A program made the translations under genes and the position numbers. Of a stretch of DNA of 64,000 nucleotides, positions 1-10,454 are shown piece by piece. Under the pieces are notes generated by a model. The model was given only the letters and a program-made list of their open reading frames with translations. It searched no databases and was not told where the DNA came from. Source of the DNA: Pseudanabaena galeata CCNP1313 (GTDB taxonomy: Bacteria > Cyanobacteriota > Cyanobacteriia > Pseudanabaenales > Pseudanabaenaceae); the NCBI RefSeq assembly GCF_029910235.1, contig NZ_CP112874.1, positions 4,268,501 to 4,332,500 on the forward strand, given 5' to 3'. The stretch's first letter is position 1. Every line of letters begins with the position of its first letter.

Positions 1-1053
1 CTCATCAATCCACAATACACAGGGGGCAGTTGCCTCAGCAAGTTGGATCATCTGCCGCATCCGACTCTCACTCTCACCTACAAAACTCCCAAATAGCCTG
101 CCGATATCCAGACGCAATAATGGTAATCGCCATTCATTAGCGATCGTTTTTGCTGATAAAGATTTGCCAGTACCTTGAATGCCGACCAATAAAACACCCT
201 TGGGCGTGGGAATACCATAGCGCTTTGCCTCTTCCGTAAAAGCATCCCGTCGAATCCTTACCCATTGCTTGAGATTGTCTAAACCGCCCACATTTTTCAG
301 CGATTCGTTAACGGTAAAAAATTCTAAAATTCCCGTCTGTCTGATCGCTTGTTGCTTTTCGGCAAGGACAGCATCAATGTCAGCATCGTTAACTTGCTCT
401 TTTTCGGCGATCGCCTTAGCTAAAACTCTTTGAATACGGGTACGGCTCAAACCCTGACAAGCCTTGACTAGTTGCTCCAAGGCTAATTTAGACAAATTCA
501 GTTTATTTGGTGAGATTTTTTGCTTGATTAAATATTCGATTTCGGCGATCGCAGGCAAAGGAAAATCGATGGCTGTAATTTCTTCGGTCAATTCAGGCGG
601 TATTTCTAGGACATGACTAGTTAAAGCGATAGTGCGGCGATCAAGTTTCAGATCCCGAGCAAGATTTTTTAACTCACGAATAATCGGAATGTGGCGATCG
701 TGATGGGGATATTTAAGAATCGGATGCAAATCTCGCAACACATATAAGACATTATCGCCATCCTTAGTTGCCTTATCCCGTTGAGCAATCCGTGACAAAG
801 CCGCCATCACCGATCCTTTATCCGCATTATTGTCGTTCCAGCCTCTGGCAATGTCCCAAAACAAGATTCTGCGGCTAGGACTAGATTGCAAAGCTACCTC
901 TGTCAAAATGTCTTCAACAGGCTCTTCTTCGGCTGTAACTATATATATCAGTGGATATTTGGCGCGGAGTAATAAATCAAACTGCTCTATCAGAGCTTGA
1001 TAGACTCTGCTTTTGAGGGGAGATACTGGAATTATTGGCGATTGTGGCGACAT
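1..1053 (-). CDS. Ycf46-like AAA ATPase, 3' part missing
   Basis: 351 codons are visible from an ATG at 1053; the gene runs off the left edge just after Walker B (APCVLWIDE). Walker A is GIQGTGKS. The N-terminal half has the features of the Ycf46 family: a degenerate P-loop-like region beginning LLLRAKYPLIYIVT, then a segment ending in ILEFF before the AAA core. It is a clear paralogue of the AAA gene at 17282-18919, sharing its order of motifs and many identical stretches. Ycf46 proteins are soluble cyanobacterial/plastid AAA proteins linked in the literature to CO2 use and stress; the role of this copy is unknown. Transaldolase lies upstream on the same strand, with two hairpins between. 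Confidence 0.85.
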   Translation of the reverse strand, partial: MSPQSPIIPVSPLKSRVYQALIEQFDLLLRAKYPLIYIVTAEEEPVEDILTEVALQSSPSRRILFWDIARGWNDNNADKGSVMAALSRIAQRDKATKDGDNVLYVLRDLHPILKYPHHDRHIPIIRELKNLARDLKLDRRTIALTSHVLEIPPELTEEITAIDFPLPAIAEIEYLIKQKISPNKLNLSKLALEQLVKACQGLSRTRIQRVLAKAIAEKEQVNDADIDAVLAEKQQAIRQTGILEFFTVNESLKNVGGLDNLKQWVRIRRDAFTEEAKRYGIPTPKGVLLVGIQGTGKSLSAKTIANEWRLPLLRLDIGRLFGSFVGESESRMRQMIQLAEATAPCVLWIDE

Positions 1054-1078
1054 ATTGGCAAGTATAGCAATAAGCAAA

Positions 1079-1144
1079 GTAGGGTGGGCAATGCCCACCC
1101 TACTTCTGGAATAAAAATCAATGTTTTCAGCGCCTTCGGCGCTG
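1079..1144. terminator. Two hairpins after tal
   Basis: A perfect 11-bp stem (GTAGGGTGGGC, loop AAT) lies at 1079-1103. A second short GC-rich stem, CAGCGCC-TTC-GGCGCTG, lies at 1128-1144. Both fall between the transaldolase stop and the AAA gene start, so they can end the tal transcript. No clear U-run follows either one, so they may instead be intergenic palindromic repeats. Confidence 0.4.
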
Positions 1145-1153
1145 GGAACATTA

Positions 1154-2170
1154 TTAGGCTGCTGCGAGTACTTGCTCTTCGAGTTTGGCTAGTCTGTCAG
1201 TGAGTAGCTCCTCTAAGGTAACTAGTGCTTTAGAAAAACCCTTGATTCCTTCATCAAGCTTTTCGGCTGCCATGCGATCGCTAGCGTGCATCGCTTCAAA
1301 AGTCGCCTTATCCATGGGGATTTGGGCAATATCGGCATGAGAAGCAATTTCGGGATCAAGTTTGCGGACTAGTTCGCCTTGGGTATGGTGTAGCTCATCC
1401 AGTAAAGCAGGGGAAATTGTCAACAAATCACAGCCCGCCAGCTCAACGATCTCGCCCATATTGCGAAAACTTGCGCCCATGATTTCGGTTTTATAACCAA
1501 ACTTTTTGTAGTAGTTATAAATTCTCGCCACTGATAATACCCCTGGGTCTTCGGCAGCAGGATAGCTATCTCTACCTGTATCTTTTTTGTACCAATCGAG
1601 AATCCGTCCTACAAAGGGTGAAATTAATTTCACGCCTGCCTCAGCACAGGCGATCGCTTGGTGTAACCCAAATAGCAAGGTCAAATTGCAATGAATACTT
1701 TCTTTTTCAAGTGATTCGGCAGCTTTGATCCCTTCCCAAGTTGAGGCGATTTTGATCAAGATGCGATCGCGGGAAATCCCATGAGCCTCATACTGTGAAA
1801 TTAAATAATGCGCCTTAGCGATCGTTGCTTCGGTGTTGTAAGACAAACGCGCATCTACCTCAGTGGAAACACGACCAGGAATAATTTGCAAAATCCTCAT
1901 CCCAAAGGCGATCGCTAAGCGATCAAAAGCTAAAGAAACCACTTGAGTTGGTAGAGCCTCTTTACCTAGATCTTTTCTAGCTTCTAGTAAGGTCTCGTCA
2001 ACAATCTCTTGATATTGGGGCATCTGAGCCGCCGCAGTAATCAAGGATGGGTTTGTGGTTGCATCTTGAGGTTTCACCATCTCAATCGCATGGATATCAC
2101 CTGTATCGGCAACCACTACAGTCATTTCACGCAACTGATCGAGAAAACTTTTGGGCAAATCATTAGGCAT
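1154..2170 (-). CDS. tal: Transaldolase (TalB type)
   Basis: Pentose phosphate pathway enzyme that moves a dihydroxyacetone unit from sedoheptulose-7-P to glyceraldehyde-3-P in the cytosol. Recognised from [11 protein letters not shown] near the N-terminus, DATTNPSLI, and the Schiff-base lysine in [12 protein letters not shown] (about residue 140). With this start it is 338 aa, somewhat longer than E. coli TalB (317 aa). Two further in-frame ATG clusters upstream extend it to 2197. The start at 2170 was chosen because a GGAGG (2176-2180) sits 5 nt before it. The usual cyanobacterial neighbours (zwf, opcA) are not seen here. Confidence 0.93.
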   Translation of the reverse strand: MPNDLPKSFLDQLREMTVVVADTGDIHAIEMVKPQDATTNPSLITAAAQMPQYQEIVDETLLEARKDLGKEALPTQVVSLAFDRLAIAFGMRILQIIPGRVSTEVDARLSYNTEATIAKAHYLISQYEAHGISRDRILIKIASTWEGIKAAESLEKESIHCNLTLLFGLHQAIACAEAGVKLISPFVGRILDWYKKDTGRDSYPAAEDPGVLSVARIYNYYKKFGYKTEIMGASFRNMGEIVELAGCDLLTISPALLDELHHTQGELVRKLDPEIASHADIAQIPMDKATFEAMHASDRMAAEKLDEGIKGFSKALVTLEELLTDRLAKLEEQVLAAA

Positions 2171-2594
2171 CATGTCCTCCATAGCACCAGTCATCACTGG
2201 CTACCTTTGCACGCCTATCTTAACCTTAACAATTTTGAGGGTTAGGCAACCTTTAGGGAAACTACAAGATCACTGCCTGAATAGGGGAGAAAACATGATG
2301 TTTGCGAATTTAATAAAGTTTTATTAAGAAAAATGTAGATCTCATTGACTTAATAAACTGAGCTAATTTGTCTAAATTTATTGCAGAGTCAAGGATTGAG
2401 CTGATTTGAGACATTCTAAACAATTGTTACAAAGACTCTAGAGCGACACAAACGTAAATCTATAATTACGACATCGTGGCTTAGGTTCTCTTGTTAAAGC
2501 AGTACTTATCTCATTCATAGATTCAGCACTATGAGAGAACTAGCCTAATCGTTTAATCTACTTTGTCTTAACAGTCTGAGAGAGGAAAATTTTC
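2171..2594 (+). promoter_or_regulatory. psaA upstream region and leader
   Basis: About 400 bp without a gene lie between divergent tal and psaA. A TATAAT hexamer is at 2461 but has no good -35 at 16-18 bp. One GTTACAAA half-site at 2426 resembles half of an HLR1 (RpaB-binding) motif, but the second half is not clear. A purine-rich GAGAGAGG precedes the psaA ATG by about 8 nt and is a plausible ribosome binding site. The transcription start cannot be fixed from sequence. Confidence 0.35.
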
Positions 2595-4847
2595 ATGACA
2601 ATGACTCCTCAAAAGCCAGACACAGAGGTAAAGGTATCGGTTGATCGTGATGTAGTACCTACTTCCTTCGAGAAGTGGGGACAACCTGGTCACTTCGATC
2701 GCACCCTTAAGAAGGGACCAAAAACCACCACATGGATTTGGGATCTTCATGCCAATGTGCATGACTTTGACAGTTTCACAACCGAAGAAGATACTGCCCG
2801 TAAGATCTTCTCCGCTCACTTTGGGCACCTAGGTATTATCTTTATCTGGCTCAGTGGTATGTATTACCACGGAGCAAAATTCTCTAACTACACTGGTTGG
2901 CTTGCCGATCCAGTCAACATCAAACCCAGCGCCCAAGTGGTCTGGAATGTTGTCGGACAAGATATCTTGAATGGCGATGTTGGCGGCGGTTTCCAAGGTA
3001 TTCAAATCACTTCTGGTTTGTTCCACCTTTGGAGAGCATCTGGTATCACTACCGAGTATCAACTCCTCTGCACCGCAATTGGCGGTTTGGTGATGGCAGG
3101 TTTGATGTTCTTCGCTGGTTGGTTTCACTACCACAAGGCAGCTCCTAAACTTGAGTGGTTTAAGAATGCTGAATCGATGATGAACCACCACTTGGCTGGT
3201 TTGCTCGGTTTAGGTTCTCTTGGTTGGGCTGGTCATCAGATCCACGTATCGATTCCTGTCAACTATTACCTTGACAAAGGCGTAGCTGCGACTCAGATAC
3301 CTGCACCCCATGAGTTCATTCTTAATCCTTCCTTAATGTCGGATATTTTCCCAAGCTTTGCTCAAGGTTTGACTCCTTTCTTTTCCTTGAACTGGGGCGT
3401 TTATGCGGACTTCTTGACCTTTAAGGGTGGTTTGAATCCTCAAACTGGTGCTTTGTGGTTGACTGACCAAGCTCACCATCACCTTGCGATCGCTACACTT
3501 TTCATCATCGCTGGTCATATGTACCGCACCAACTGGGGTATCGGTCACAGCATGAAGGAAATGCTTGAAGCTCACAAGGGACCTCTAACTGGAGAAGGTC
3601 ACAAGGGCTTGTATGAAATCTTCACAACCTCTTGGCACGCTCAGTTATCTTGGAACTTAGCTTTGATGGGTTCTTTGAGCATCATCGTTGCACAACACAT
3701 GTATGCAATGCCTGCTTATCCCTACATTGCTACTGACTACGCAACTCAAGTTTCACTATTTACACATCACATGTGGATTGGCGGCTTCTTGATCTGTGGT
3801 GGTGCTGCTCACGCTGGTATCTTCATGGTTCGTGATTACGATCCTGCTAAGAATGTAAACAACTTGCTTGATCGCGTGCTTCGTCATCGTGATGCAATTA
3901 TTTCTCATCTCAACTGGGTATGTATATTCCTTGGCTTCCACAGCTTTGGTCTCTACATCCACAACGACACCATGCGTGCGTTGGGTCGTCCTCAAGACAT
4001 GTTCTCTGACACTGCAATTCAGTTGAAGCCTGTATTCGCTAATTGGATTCAAGGTATTCATGCTGCTGCTGCTGGTACAACTGCTCCTTATGCAGGCGCT
4101 AGTGTTAGCCCCATCTTCGGTGGTGAAACCCTCGTTGTCGGCGGTAAAGTTGCAGTTGCACACATGGCTCTTGGTACGGCTGACTTCTTGGTTCACCACA
4201 TCCATGCATTCACCATTCACGTTACTGTCTTAATTTTGTTGAAAGGCGTGCTTTATGCGCGTAGCTCTCGCTTAATTCCAGACAAAGCTGAACTCGGCTT
4301 CCGCTTCCCTTGCGACGGTCCTGGTCGTGGCGGTACATGTCAAGTTTCGGCATGGGATCACGTATTCCTAGGTCTTTTCTGGATGTACAACTGTATTTCC
4401 GTTGTCATCTTCCACTTCTCTTGGAAAATGCAGTCCGACATTTTCGGTACTGTTGATGCAAGCGGCACAATCACCAATATGGCTGGTGGTAACTTTGCAC
4501 AGAGTGCATTGACCATCAATGGCTGGTTGCGTGACTTCTTGTGGGCGCAAGCTTCTAACGTAATCCAATCCTACGGCTCGGCATTGTCGGCTTACGGTTT
4601 GATCTTCTTAGGCGCTCACTTCATCTGGGCATTTAGCCTCATGTTCCTGTTCAGTGGTCGTGGCTACTGGCAAGAATTGATCGAGTCAATCGTTTGGGCT
4701 CACAACAAGCTCAACGTTGCTCCTGCTATTTCTCCTCGCGCTTTGAGCATTACTCAAGGTCGTGCAGTGGGTCTAGCTCACTACCTATTAGGTGGAATTG
4801 CCACAACTTGGGCATTCTTCCTAGCCCGTTACGGTGCACTTGGCTAA
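2595..4847 (+). CDS. psaA: Photosystem I P700 apoprotein A1
   Basis: Core subunit of photosystem I in the thylakoid membrane. With PsaB it binds P700, most antenna chlorophylls, the phylloquinones and the shared 4Fe-4S cluster FX. At 750 aa it has normal family length. The FX-binding loop [10 protein letters not shown] is present near residue 578, followed by the last trans-membrane helices and [15 protein letters not shown]. Many His-rich trans-membrane stretches (for example [11 protein letters not shown] and [10 protein letters not shown]) are antenna ligand sites. psaB follows after 25 nt on the same strand, so the two are co-transcribed. Nothing is missing or odd. Confidence 0.99.
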   Translation: MTMTPQKPDTEVKVSVDRDVVPTSFEKWGQPGHFDRTLKKGPKTTTWIWDLHANVHDFDSFTTEEDTARKIFSAHFGHLGIIFIWLSGMYYHGAKFSNYTGWLADPVNIKPSAQVVWNVVGQDILNGDVGGGFQGIQITSGLFHLWRASGITTEYQLLCTAIGGLVMAGLMFFAGWFHYHKAAPKLEWFKNAESMMNHHLAGLLGLGSLGWAGHQIHVSIPVNYYLDKGVAATQIPAPHEFILNPSLMSDIFPSFAQGLTPFFSLNWGVYADFLTFKGGLNPQTGALWLTDQAHHHLAIATLFIIAGHMYRTNWGIGHSMKEMLEAHKGPLTGEGHKGLYEIFTTSWHAQLSWNLALMGSLSIIVAQHMYAMPAYPYIATDYATQVSLFTHHMWIGGFLICGGAAHAGIFMVRDYDPAKNVNNLLDRVLRHRDAIISHLNWVCIFLGFHSFGLYIHNDTMRALGRPQDMFSDTAIQLKPVFANWIQGIHAAAAGTTAPYAGASVSPIFGGETLVVGGKVAVAHMALGTADFLVHHIHAFTIHVTVLILLKGVLYARSSRLIPDKAELGFRFPCDGPGRGGTCQVSAWDHVFLGLFWMYNCISVVIFHFSWKMQSDIFGTVDASGTITNMAGGNFAQSALTINGWLRDFLWAQASNVIQSYGSALSAYGLIFLGAHFIWAFSLMFLFSGRGYWQELIESIVWAHNKLNVAPAISPRALSITQGRAVGLAHYLLGGIATTWAFFLARYGALG

Positions 4848-4872
4848 TATTAACGGAGAAATTGAAGTAATT

Positions 4873-7101
4873 ATGGCAACGAAATTTCCTAAGTTTAGCC
4901 AGGCTCTCGCACAGGATCCAACAACCCGTCGGATCTGGTATGCGATCGCCACAGCGAACGATTTTGAAAGTCACGATGGTGTTACCGAAGAAAGTCTTTA
5001 CCAAAAGATTTTTGCTTCTCACTTCGGACATCTGGCAATCATCTTCCTGTGGACATCTGGCAACCTGTTTCACGTAGCGTGGCAGGGTAACTTCGAGCAA
5101 TGGATTCAAAATCCTCTCACTACACGTCCGATCGCCCATGCGATTTGGGACCCTCATTTCGGTAAAGCGGCTGTTGAAGCATTCACTCAAACTGATGCTG
5201 CTGGCCCCGTAAACATCGCTTATTCGGGTGTTTACCATTGGTGGTACACCATCGGTATGCGTACCAACGCTGAACTATTCACTGGCGCAATCTGGATGCT
5301 AGTTTTTGCCGCCGTCTTGCTATTTGCAGGTTGGTTGCACCTTCAGCCCAGCTTCCGTCCTAGCCTTTCTTGGTTCAAGAATGCTGAGTCTCGTCTAAAC
5401 CACCACTTGGCTGGTTTGTTCGGAGCTAGCTCCTTGGCATGGACTGGTCACATGGTTCACGTTGCGATTCCTGAATCTCGCGGTATCCATGTCGGTTGGG
5501 ATAACTTCTTGAGCGTTCCTCCTCATCCAGCTGGTCTTGCACCTTTCTTCACTGGCAACTGGGGCGTATATGCTCAGGATCCCGATACCGCAGGGCATGT
5601 GTTTGGTACATCTCAAGGTGCTGGTACTGCAATCCTGACCTTCCTTGGTGGTTTCCATCCTCAAACTGAATCTCTTTGGATGACTGATATCGCGCATCAC
5701 CACTTGGCGATCGCGGTTCTGTTCATCGTTGCTGGTCACATGTACCGTACCAACTTTGGCATCGGTCACAGCATGAAGACCATCATGGAAGCCCACAATC
5801 CTCCTAAAGGTACTCCTTTTGGTGGCATGATCGGTGAAGGTCACAAGGGTATGTATGACACTTACAATAACTCGCTTCATTTCCAACTTGGTTGGCATTT
5901 GGCTTGCTTGGGTGTTGTAACTTCCTTGGTTGCTCAGCACATGTACTCAATGCCTTCGTATGCATTCATTGCTAAAGACTTCACCACACAGGCTGCTTTG
6001 TATACTCATCACCAATACATTGCTGGCTTCTTGATGGTTGGTGCATTTGCTCACGGTGCGATCTTCTTCGTTCGTGACTACGATCCTGAGGCTAACAAGA
6101 ATAACGTTCTTGCACGGATGCTTGAGCATAAGGAAGCTCTAATTTCTCACTTAAGTTGGGTTTCCTTGTTCTTAGGCTTCCACACCCTTGGCATCTACGT
6201 CCACAATGACGTAATGCAAGCTTTTGGAACTCCTGAAAAGCAAATCTTGATCGAGCCTGTTTTCGCTCAATGGATTCAAGCTGCTCACGGTAAAGCATTG
6301 TATGGATTTGATGTCCTACTTTCTAACCCTGATAGCATTGCTGCAACAGCTTGGCCAAATAGCGGTAACGTTTGGTTGTCTGGTTGGTTGGCTGGTATTA
6401 ACGCTGGTGATAACTCTTTGTTCCTCACCGTTGGTCCTGGCGACTTCCTAGTTCACCATGCGATCGCTTTAGGTCTACACACCACCACCTTGATTTTGGT
6501 TAAGGGCGCGTTGGATGCTCGCGGTTCTAAGCTCATGCCAGACAAAAAAGACTTTGGCTACAGCTTCCCTTGCGACGGTCCTGGTCGTGGCGGTACTTGT
6601 GATATCTCTGCATGGGATTCCTTCTACCTCGCTATGTTCTGGATGTTGAATACCATCGGTTGGACAACCTTCTACTGGCACTGGAAACACCTCGGTGTAT
6701 GGCAAGGTAACGTTGCTCAGTTCAACGAATCCTCTGTCACAATCATGGGCTGGCTCCGTGACTACCTATGGCTCAACTCTGCACAGTTGATCAATGGCTA
6801 TAATCCCTATGGTATGAACAATATCTCTGTTTGGGCTTGGATGTTCCTCTTTGGACACCTCGTTTGGGCAACTGGATTCATGTTCTTGATCTCTTGGCGT
6901 GGTTACTGGCAAGAATTGATCGAAACCCTTGTATGGGCGCACCAACGCACTCCTCTTGCAAGTTTGGTTCAGTGGAAAGACAAGCCTGTGGCTCTCTCCA
7001 TCGTTCAAGCTCGTTTGGTTGGCTTGGCTCACTTCACGATTGGCTACATTGTCACCTATGCAGCATTCTTGATTGCGTCTACTTCAACGGCTTTTGGTTA
7101 A
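4873..7101 (+). CDS. psaB: Photosystem I P700 apoprotein A2
   Basis: Partner of PsaA in the photosystem I core heterodimer. The start is the ATG at 4873 ([10 protein letters not shown], the universal PsaB N-terminus), preceded by AACGGAG at 4852-4858. The open frame extends 13 codons further up, overlapping psaA, but that extension is not part of the family. The protein is 742 aa. The FX loop [10 protein letters not shown] is intact, followed by [17 protein letters not shown]. The gene ends in a strong intrinsic terminator 20 bp after the stop codon, closing a two-gene operon. Confidence 0.99.
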   Translation: MATKFPKFSQALAQDPTTRRIWYAIATANDFESHDGVTEESLYQKIFASHFGHLAIIFLWTSGNLFHVAWQGNFEQWIQNPLTTRPIAHAIWDPHFGKAAVEAFTQTDAAGPVNIAYSGVYHWWYTIGMRTNAELFTGAIWMLVFAAVLLFAGWLHLQPSFRPSLSWFKNAESRLNHHLAGLFGASSLAWTGHMVHVAIPESRGIHVGWDNFLSVPPHPAGLAPFFTGNWGVYAQDPDTAGHVFGTSQGAGTAILTFLGGFHPQTESLWMTDIAHHHLAIAVLFIVAGHMYRTNFGIGHSMKTIMEAHNPPKGTPFGGMIGEGHKGMYDTYNNSLHFQLGWHLACLGVVTSLVAQHMYSMPSYAFIAKDFTTQAALYTHHQYIAGFLMVGAFAHGAIFFVRDYDPEANKNNVLARMLEHKEALISHLSWVSLFLGFHTLGIYVHNDVMQAFGTPEKQILIEPVFAQWIQAAHGKALYGFDVLLSNPDSIAATAWPNSGNVWLSGWLAGINAGDNSLFLTVGPGDFLVHHAIALGLHTTTLILVKGALDARGSKLMPDKKDFGYSFPCDGPGRGGTCDISAWDSFYLAMFWMLNTIGWTTFYWHWKHLGVWQGNVAQFNESSVTIMGWLRDYLWLNSAQLINGYNPYGMNNISVWAWMFLFGHLVWATGFMFLISWRGYWQELIETLVWAHQRTPLASLVQWKDKPVALSIVQARLVGLAHFTIGYIVTYAAFLIASTSTAFG

Positions 7102-7120
7102 TACTAGACTGCTAGTTAAT

Positions 7121-7156
7121 AAAAAACTCCCTCACGGTAACGTGGGGGAGTTTTTT
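7121..7156 (+). terminator. psaAB terminator
   Basis: Stem ACTCCCTCACG / CGTGGGGGAGT (one G-T pair, loop GTAA), flanked by an A-run upstream and TTTTTT downstream. This is a classic rho-independent terminator directly after psaB. Confidence 0.93.
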
Positions 7157-7202
7157 ATTACAGAAATTACCAATCAAATCCAAACCCAGTAAGATTTTTA
7201 AG

Positions 7203-7309
7203 TTATACCAAAACAAAAAATGGCTACGCCATTTTTTGTTTTTAAAACCCTTACTGGGTTTGGTTTTCAATTCACAAAAGTGTTGCTACACTTTCGTGAA
7301 TTGGTATTA
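7203..7309. repeat. 107-bp palindromic repeat, copy 1
   Basis: Ends are TTATACCAA and TTGGTATTA (inverted). Inside are two smaller hairpins: AAAAAATGGC...GCCATTTTTT and CACAAAAGTGT...ACACTTTCGTG. A second copy of exactly the same length is at 19782-19888. The shared ends and length suggest a non-autonomous mobile element. It is part of the 593-bp gene-free stretch between psaB and the next gene. Confidence 0.7.
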
Positions 7310-7380
7310 ACTCTCATCATGAAAACGATTCTAGTGTTTTCAGCACCAAAGGTTAAATATATGGCTGTCGCCATTCTTGT

Positions 7381-7452
7381 TAGGACATAAAACCCAAATA
7401 GCGTGAGGCAATGCTTCGCACCGCCTCACGCTATTTGGGTTTTGAGTTGTCT
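7381..7452. repeat. Core of the 116-bp repeat, lacking its ends
   Basis: GGACATAAAACCCAAATAGCGTG... pairs with ...CACGCTATTTGGGTTTTGA, giving a near-perfect hairpin of about 25 bp. The flanks match the inner part of the 116-bp element (GGACATAAAACC / GGTTTTGA.TTGTC), but the terminal TATAGCAA arms are absent or altered. It lies just before a complete copy in the opposite orientation. Confidence 0.55.
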
Positions 7453-7471
7453 TAATACAGGTGGCTATAGC

Positions 7472-7587
7472 TATAGCAACGCAAGAGATAGATATGACAA
7501 ATCAAAACTAAAAAGATAAGTGACGGCGTGAAGCGCCGCCACTCATCTTTTTGGTTTTATGTCCTAAGCAAAACTTACATTGCTATA
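7472..7587 (-). mobile_element. 116-bp MITE-like element, copy 1 (inverted)
   Basis: Begins TATAGCAACGCAAGAG and ends ACTTACATTGCTATA; the centre is a GC-rich hairpin (GGCG..GAAGCGCCGCC). It is the reverse complement of the copies at 38143, 38563 and 41449, and all four are 116 bp long. Ends in TA at both sides fit TA target duplication as in IS630/Tc1-type elements. No transposase is encoded. Confidence 0.75.
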
Positions 7588-7694
7588 TAACAAAAAATCG
7601 GTTTTTATAATGAGAACTGATGCTAATTATGGAGATAATTAATTTAAAAATGCTCAATACTAATTTCTACTGATATCAGTAAACCAATAAACAC

Positions 7695-9749
7695 ATGTCA
7701 AAATTGTCACAACATCTTGCATCTAAGTTGAGGAGCTTTGTTTTTGCATTTGGCTCAATCTCTTTAACGGCAGCACTTACCGATCAGGCGATCGCCCAGT
7801 CTGTTATTCCTAAAGCCCCACATCGCAGCGATGAATGTGAAATTCTAATTGTGGGTGGTGGTGTCGCAGGCACAGCAGCCGCCTATGAAGGATTGCTAGC
7901 AGGACGAACTGTTTGCATGACTGAGATTACGGATTGGGTCGGTGGACAGATAACTGCTCAAGGTACATCGGCTTTAGATGAAGCGAAAAAACAGCGCAAT
8001 CTCTGGTTTTTCCCTCAAGGTTACACAGAATTTCGGAAGAGGATTGAGCAGAACTATGGCAAATTGAACGCGGGAGATTGTTGGGTAAGTGTATCATGTT
8101 TCATTCCCAATACTGCTCAGAAAATATTAGTGGGAATGTTGCAGGAAGTAGCACAAAAGGGAAATGGCAAATTGAAATGGTTCCCGAATACAGTAATTAA
8201 AAAGTTGGAAATGAGTCCTGACGGGAAACAGATTGATGGCGCGATCGCAATACAACATAGTCCCGCACCAAATACACCACCGCTAAATACTGAGCCACTT
8301 TCATCAATCATTGAAGATGCTTATCGCTACGAAAATTCATCACGATTAAACAAACAAATTATTCGATTCATTCCGCTTGCCAGTACTGAAAAGCGTCCTA
8401 CTGATTGGTTTGTGATTGATTCGACGGAAACAGGGGAAATTATTGCTTTAGCTGATGTTCCTTATCGTTTGGGTATCGATCCGCGATCGCACCTCAATCC
8501 ATCATCGCCCGTCACCGAGAATGATCCATACTGCACACAAGGCTTTACCTATACCTTTGCAATGGAGCAAACTGCTGAGGCTCAACCACAGCAAAAGCCC
8601 AGTTTTTACGATCGCTACTTGCCCTATTACGGCTCTGACCCTAAGCCTAATCTGGCTAACTTTGATACGATCTTTACCTATCGCCGTATTTGGAGCGCTG
8701 CCACTGAAAATCCGAAAAAGAATGCCTTTGGGGTTTCGCCCATGAAAGCAGGTGATATCTCCATGCAGAACTGGGTTTGGGGTAATGATTATCGTCCAGG
8801 GACTGACAAAGATAATCTTATTTATTCGAGAGCGCAGTTATTGCGATCGGGACAATTGGAGCCAAATGGATGGATGGGAGGTTTAAGAACGGAAACTCTC
8901 AAAAGTGGTGAAGAAATTGCCCTTGGTTTTTACTATTGGCTAGTTGCAGGCACAACCGACTCACAGCAAAAAACTGATTGGAAAAAGCCTTTCCCTAATC
9001 ATCGTTTGCTGACTGGCTTCGATTCGCCAATGGGAACTTCGCATGGACTGTCCAAATATCCCTACATTCGCGAGTCCCGTAGAATCATCGGTCGTCCATC
9101 CTACGGTTATCCTGAAGGCTTCAGCATGTCTGAAATCGATGTATCACAAGTAGATTTTAGTACTGAACTATATCGCACGAAACTCTCTGAGCAAACCTAT
9201 CGCAGTTTATGGAAAGCACTAGCAGGTTTAGAGTCAGCTAGTGCCATTAGAAATAATACTGAGCCGCAAAAGATTTCCCGCCGCACTCGTTCTACGATTT
9301 ATCCTGATGCGATCGGGATTGCTCAATATTATCTAGATTTCCATCCTTGCCTAACCGAATATCCTGTCGAAAAAGCTGGTAACACAGAAAGAGCAGGAGT
9401 TCGTAACGGTCACGGGCCAGCGTTCCCAGGACAAATTCCTTTGCGATCGCTAATTCCTCAAAAAGTCGATAATCTGATCGTGTCTGGTAAAAACATCGCC
9501 TTTAGTTACATCGTTGCCGCAGGTTATCGTGTCCATTCCTACGAGTGGTCAGTGGGAGCCGCTGCTGCAACAACTGCATCCTTTGCACTAGCCGAAGGTA
9601 TGCTTCCCTATCAACTAGTTGAAGATTTGCCGCGAGTGAGTCCTAAGCTTTCGCAATTACAACAAATGCTAGTGAAAAATAATAATGCGATCGCTTTCCC
9701 AGACACTTCTATTTTTAATCTCAATTGGAGTGATTGGAAGATTTGGTAA
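7695..9749 (+). CDS. Exported FAD-dependent oxidoreductase
   Basis: 684 aa. An N-terminal signal-like segment (basic MSKLSQHLASKLR, then a hydrophobic stretch ending AIAQS) is followed by a dinucleotide-binding motif, CEILIVGGGVAGTAAAYE, with the acidic/aromatic follow-up TEITDWVGGQ. The C-terminal part keeps a second FAD-contact region, DNLIVSGKNIAFSYIVAAGYRVHSYEWSVGAAAA. This order matches the FAD_oxidored family (PF12831) common in cyanobacteria. The substrate is unknown. The gene is monocistronic: repeats lie upstream and a terminator starts at its stop codon. Confidence 0.82.
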   Translation: MSKLSQHLASKLRSFVFAFGSISLTAALTDQAIAQSVIPKAPHRSDECEILIVGGGVAGTAAAYEGLLAGRTVCMTEITDWVGGQITAQGTSALDEAKKQRNLWFFPQGYTEFRKRIEQNYGKLNAGDCWVSVSCFIPNTAQKILVGMLQEVAQKGNGKLKWFPNTVIKKLEMSPDGKQIDGAIAIQHSPAPNTPPLNTEPLSSIIEDAYRYENSSRLNKQIIRFIPLASTEKRPTDWFVIDSTETGEIIALADVPYRLGIDPRSHLNPSSPVTENDPYCTQGFTYTFAMEQTAEAQPQQKPSFYDRYLPYYGSDPKPNLANFDTIFTYRRIWSAATENPKKNAFGVSPMKAGDISMQNWVWGNDYRPGTDKDNLIYSRAQLLRSGQLEPNGWMGGLRTETLKSGEEIALGFYYWLVAGTTDSQQKTDWKKPFPNHRLLTGFDSPMGTSHGLSKYPYIRESRRIIGRPSYGYPEGFSMSEIDVSQVDFSTELYRTKLSEQTYRSLWKALAGLESASAIRNNTEPQKISRRTRSTIYPDAIGIAQYYLDFHPCLTEYPVEKAGNTERAGVRNGHGPAFPGQIPLRSLIPQKVDNLIVSGKNIAFSYIVAAGYRVHSYEWSVGAAAATTASFALAEGMLPYQLVEDLPRVSPKLSQLQQMLVKNNNAIAFPDTSIFNLNWSDWKIW

Positions 9750-9809
9750 ATAAAAACGAGAAGACGAATAACGGCGCTTCGCGCCGCCACGCATCTTCTG
9801 GTTTTATTT
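9748..9809 (+). terminator. Hairpin at the end of the oxidoreductase gene
   Basis: AAATAAAAACGAGAAGA...GGCGCTTCGCGCC...TCTTCTGGTTTTATTT forms a long, nearly perfect inverted repeat beginning inside the stop codon. It resembles the core of the 116-bp element, so the terminator may be repeat-derived. Confidence 0.65.
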
Positions 9810-9831
9810 ACTAACAAGACTGGCGACAGTT

Positions 9832-9867
9832 ATTAAAAACAGCCATGCAAAGCATGGCTGCTTTTAA
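9832..9867. terminator. Bidirectional hairpin between converging genes
   Basis: ATTAAAAaCAGCCATGC-aaa-GCATGGCTGcTTTTAAT carries A/T-runs on both sides, suiting a shared terminator for the oxidoreductase (+) and the cupin gene (-). Its right arm is abutted by the 168-bp element. Confidence 0.65.
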
Positions 9868-9869
9868 TA

Positions 9870-10037
9870 ACTGATGTTACGTGGAAGGAATTCCTGTCAT
9901 AGCAAAGGTCTAGGGCTGGCACGGGGGCACAGCCCCTACAGTAACCTCTAAATTTTGAGGTAGGGGCAATCCCCCCGTGGTTGCCCTGTCGTGCTAGCAA
10001 CAAGAGATTCATTATCTGAGTTCCACGTAACATCAGT
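9870..10037. mobile_element. 168-bp MITE with 17-bp perfect terminal repeats
   Basis: Terminal inverted repeats ACTGATGTTACGTGGAA (9870-9886) and its exact complement (10021-10037) are flanked by a 5-bp direct repeat TAATA at 9865-9869 and 10038-10042. The inside is GC-rich (GGGGGCACAGCCCC, GTAGGGGC) and has no meaningful ORF. It inserted at the stop codon of the cupin gene; removing it and one TAATA still leaves TAA as the stop. Confidence 0.85.
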
Positions 10038-10396
10038 TAATAAATGGTTTCGTCTTCTTTCCGCCAAGCAGGATCGACGATACAGATAAATACAATTGGC
10101 TCATCACCGATATTCTTGAGAAATTGTTTAGCATCTGGTGGAATATATACTGCATCACCAGACTCGATCTCACGAATCTCTTCATCAATGTGCATTTCTC
10201 CTCTGCCACTGAGAATGTAATACACCTCAGAAGTTGTCAGAGAATGTCGCTGCGAAGTCTCGCCCACAGGCAAAATGGCATGGGCTAGGCTATAACGCAG
10301 GTTAATCGCCTGTTTGTCAGGATGCAATAATTCGCGCAATATGGTCGAATCGCCAGCGATGAACTCTGGACAATCCAGCAATTTTTGGATCAACAT
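10037..10396 (-). CDS. Small cupin-domain protein
   Basis: 119 aa, one double-stranded beta-helix domain. Cupin motif 1 is degenerate (RHSLTTSEVYYILSGRGEMHID). Motif 2 follows as GDAVYIPPDAKQFLKNIGDEPIVFICIVDP, with the second metal-ligand His replaced by Lys/Gln. Single-domain cupins bind metals or small sugars and amino acids; no specific role can be given. Its stop codon is formed at the junction with the adjacent MITE. Peptide deformylase lies 58 bp upstream on the same strand, so the two may be co-transcribed. Confidence 0.8.
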   Translation of the reverse strand: MLIQKLLDCPEFIAGDSTILRELLHPDKQAINLRYSLAHAILPVGETSQRHSLTTSEVYYILSGRGEMHIDEEIREIESGDAVYIPPDAKQFLKNIGDEPIVFICIVDPAWRKEDETIY

Positions 10397-10454
10397 TGAA
10401 ACATCTTAAATAAATTTTCTGAGCAATAGAGCGACGCTTTGCGCCGCCCTAGAA

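Noticed and set aside
2400-2470. Full HLR1 (RpaB) tandem site before psaA
   Set aside because: Only one GTTACAAA half-site is clear; the required second half at the right spacing is not.
2829-6705. Several long open frames antisense to psaA and psaB
   Set aside because: They follow from the codon bias of highly expressed genes on the other strand; no family features or ribosome sites.
9833-10033. 66-aa minus-strand open frame
   Set aside because: It lies almost entirely inside the 168-bp MITE and its terminal repeats.
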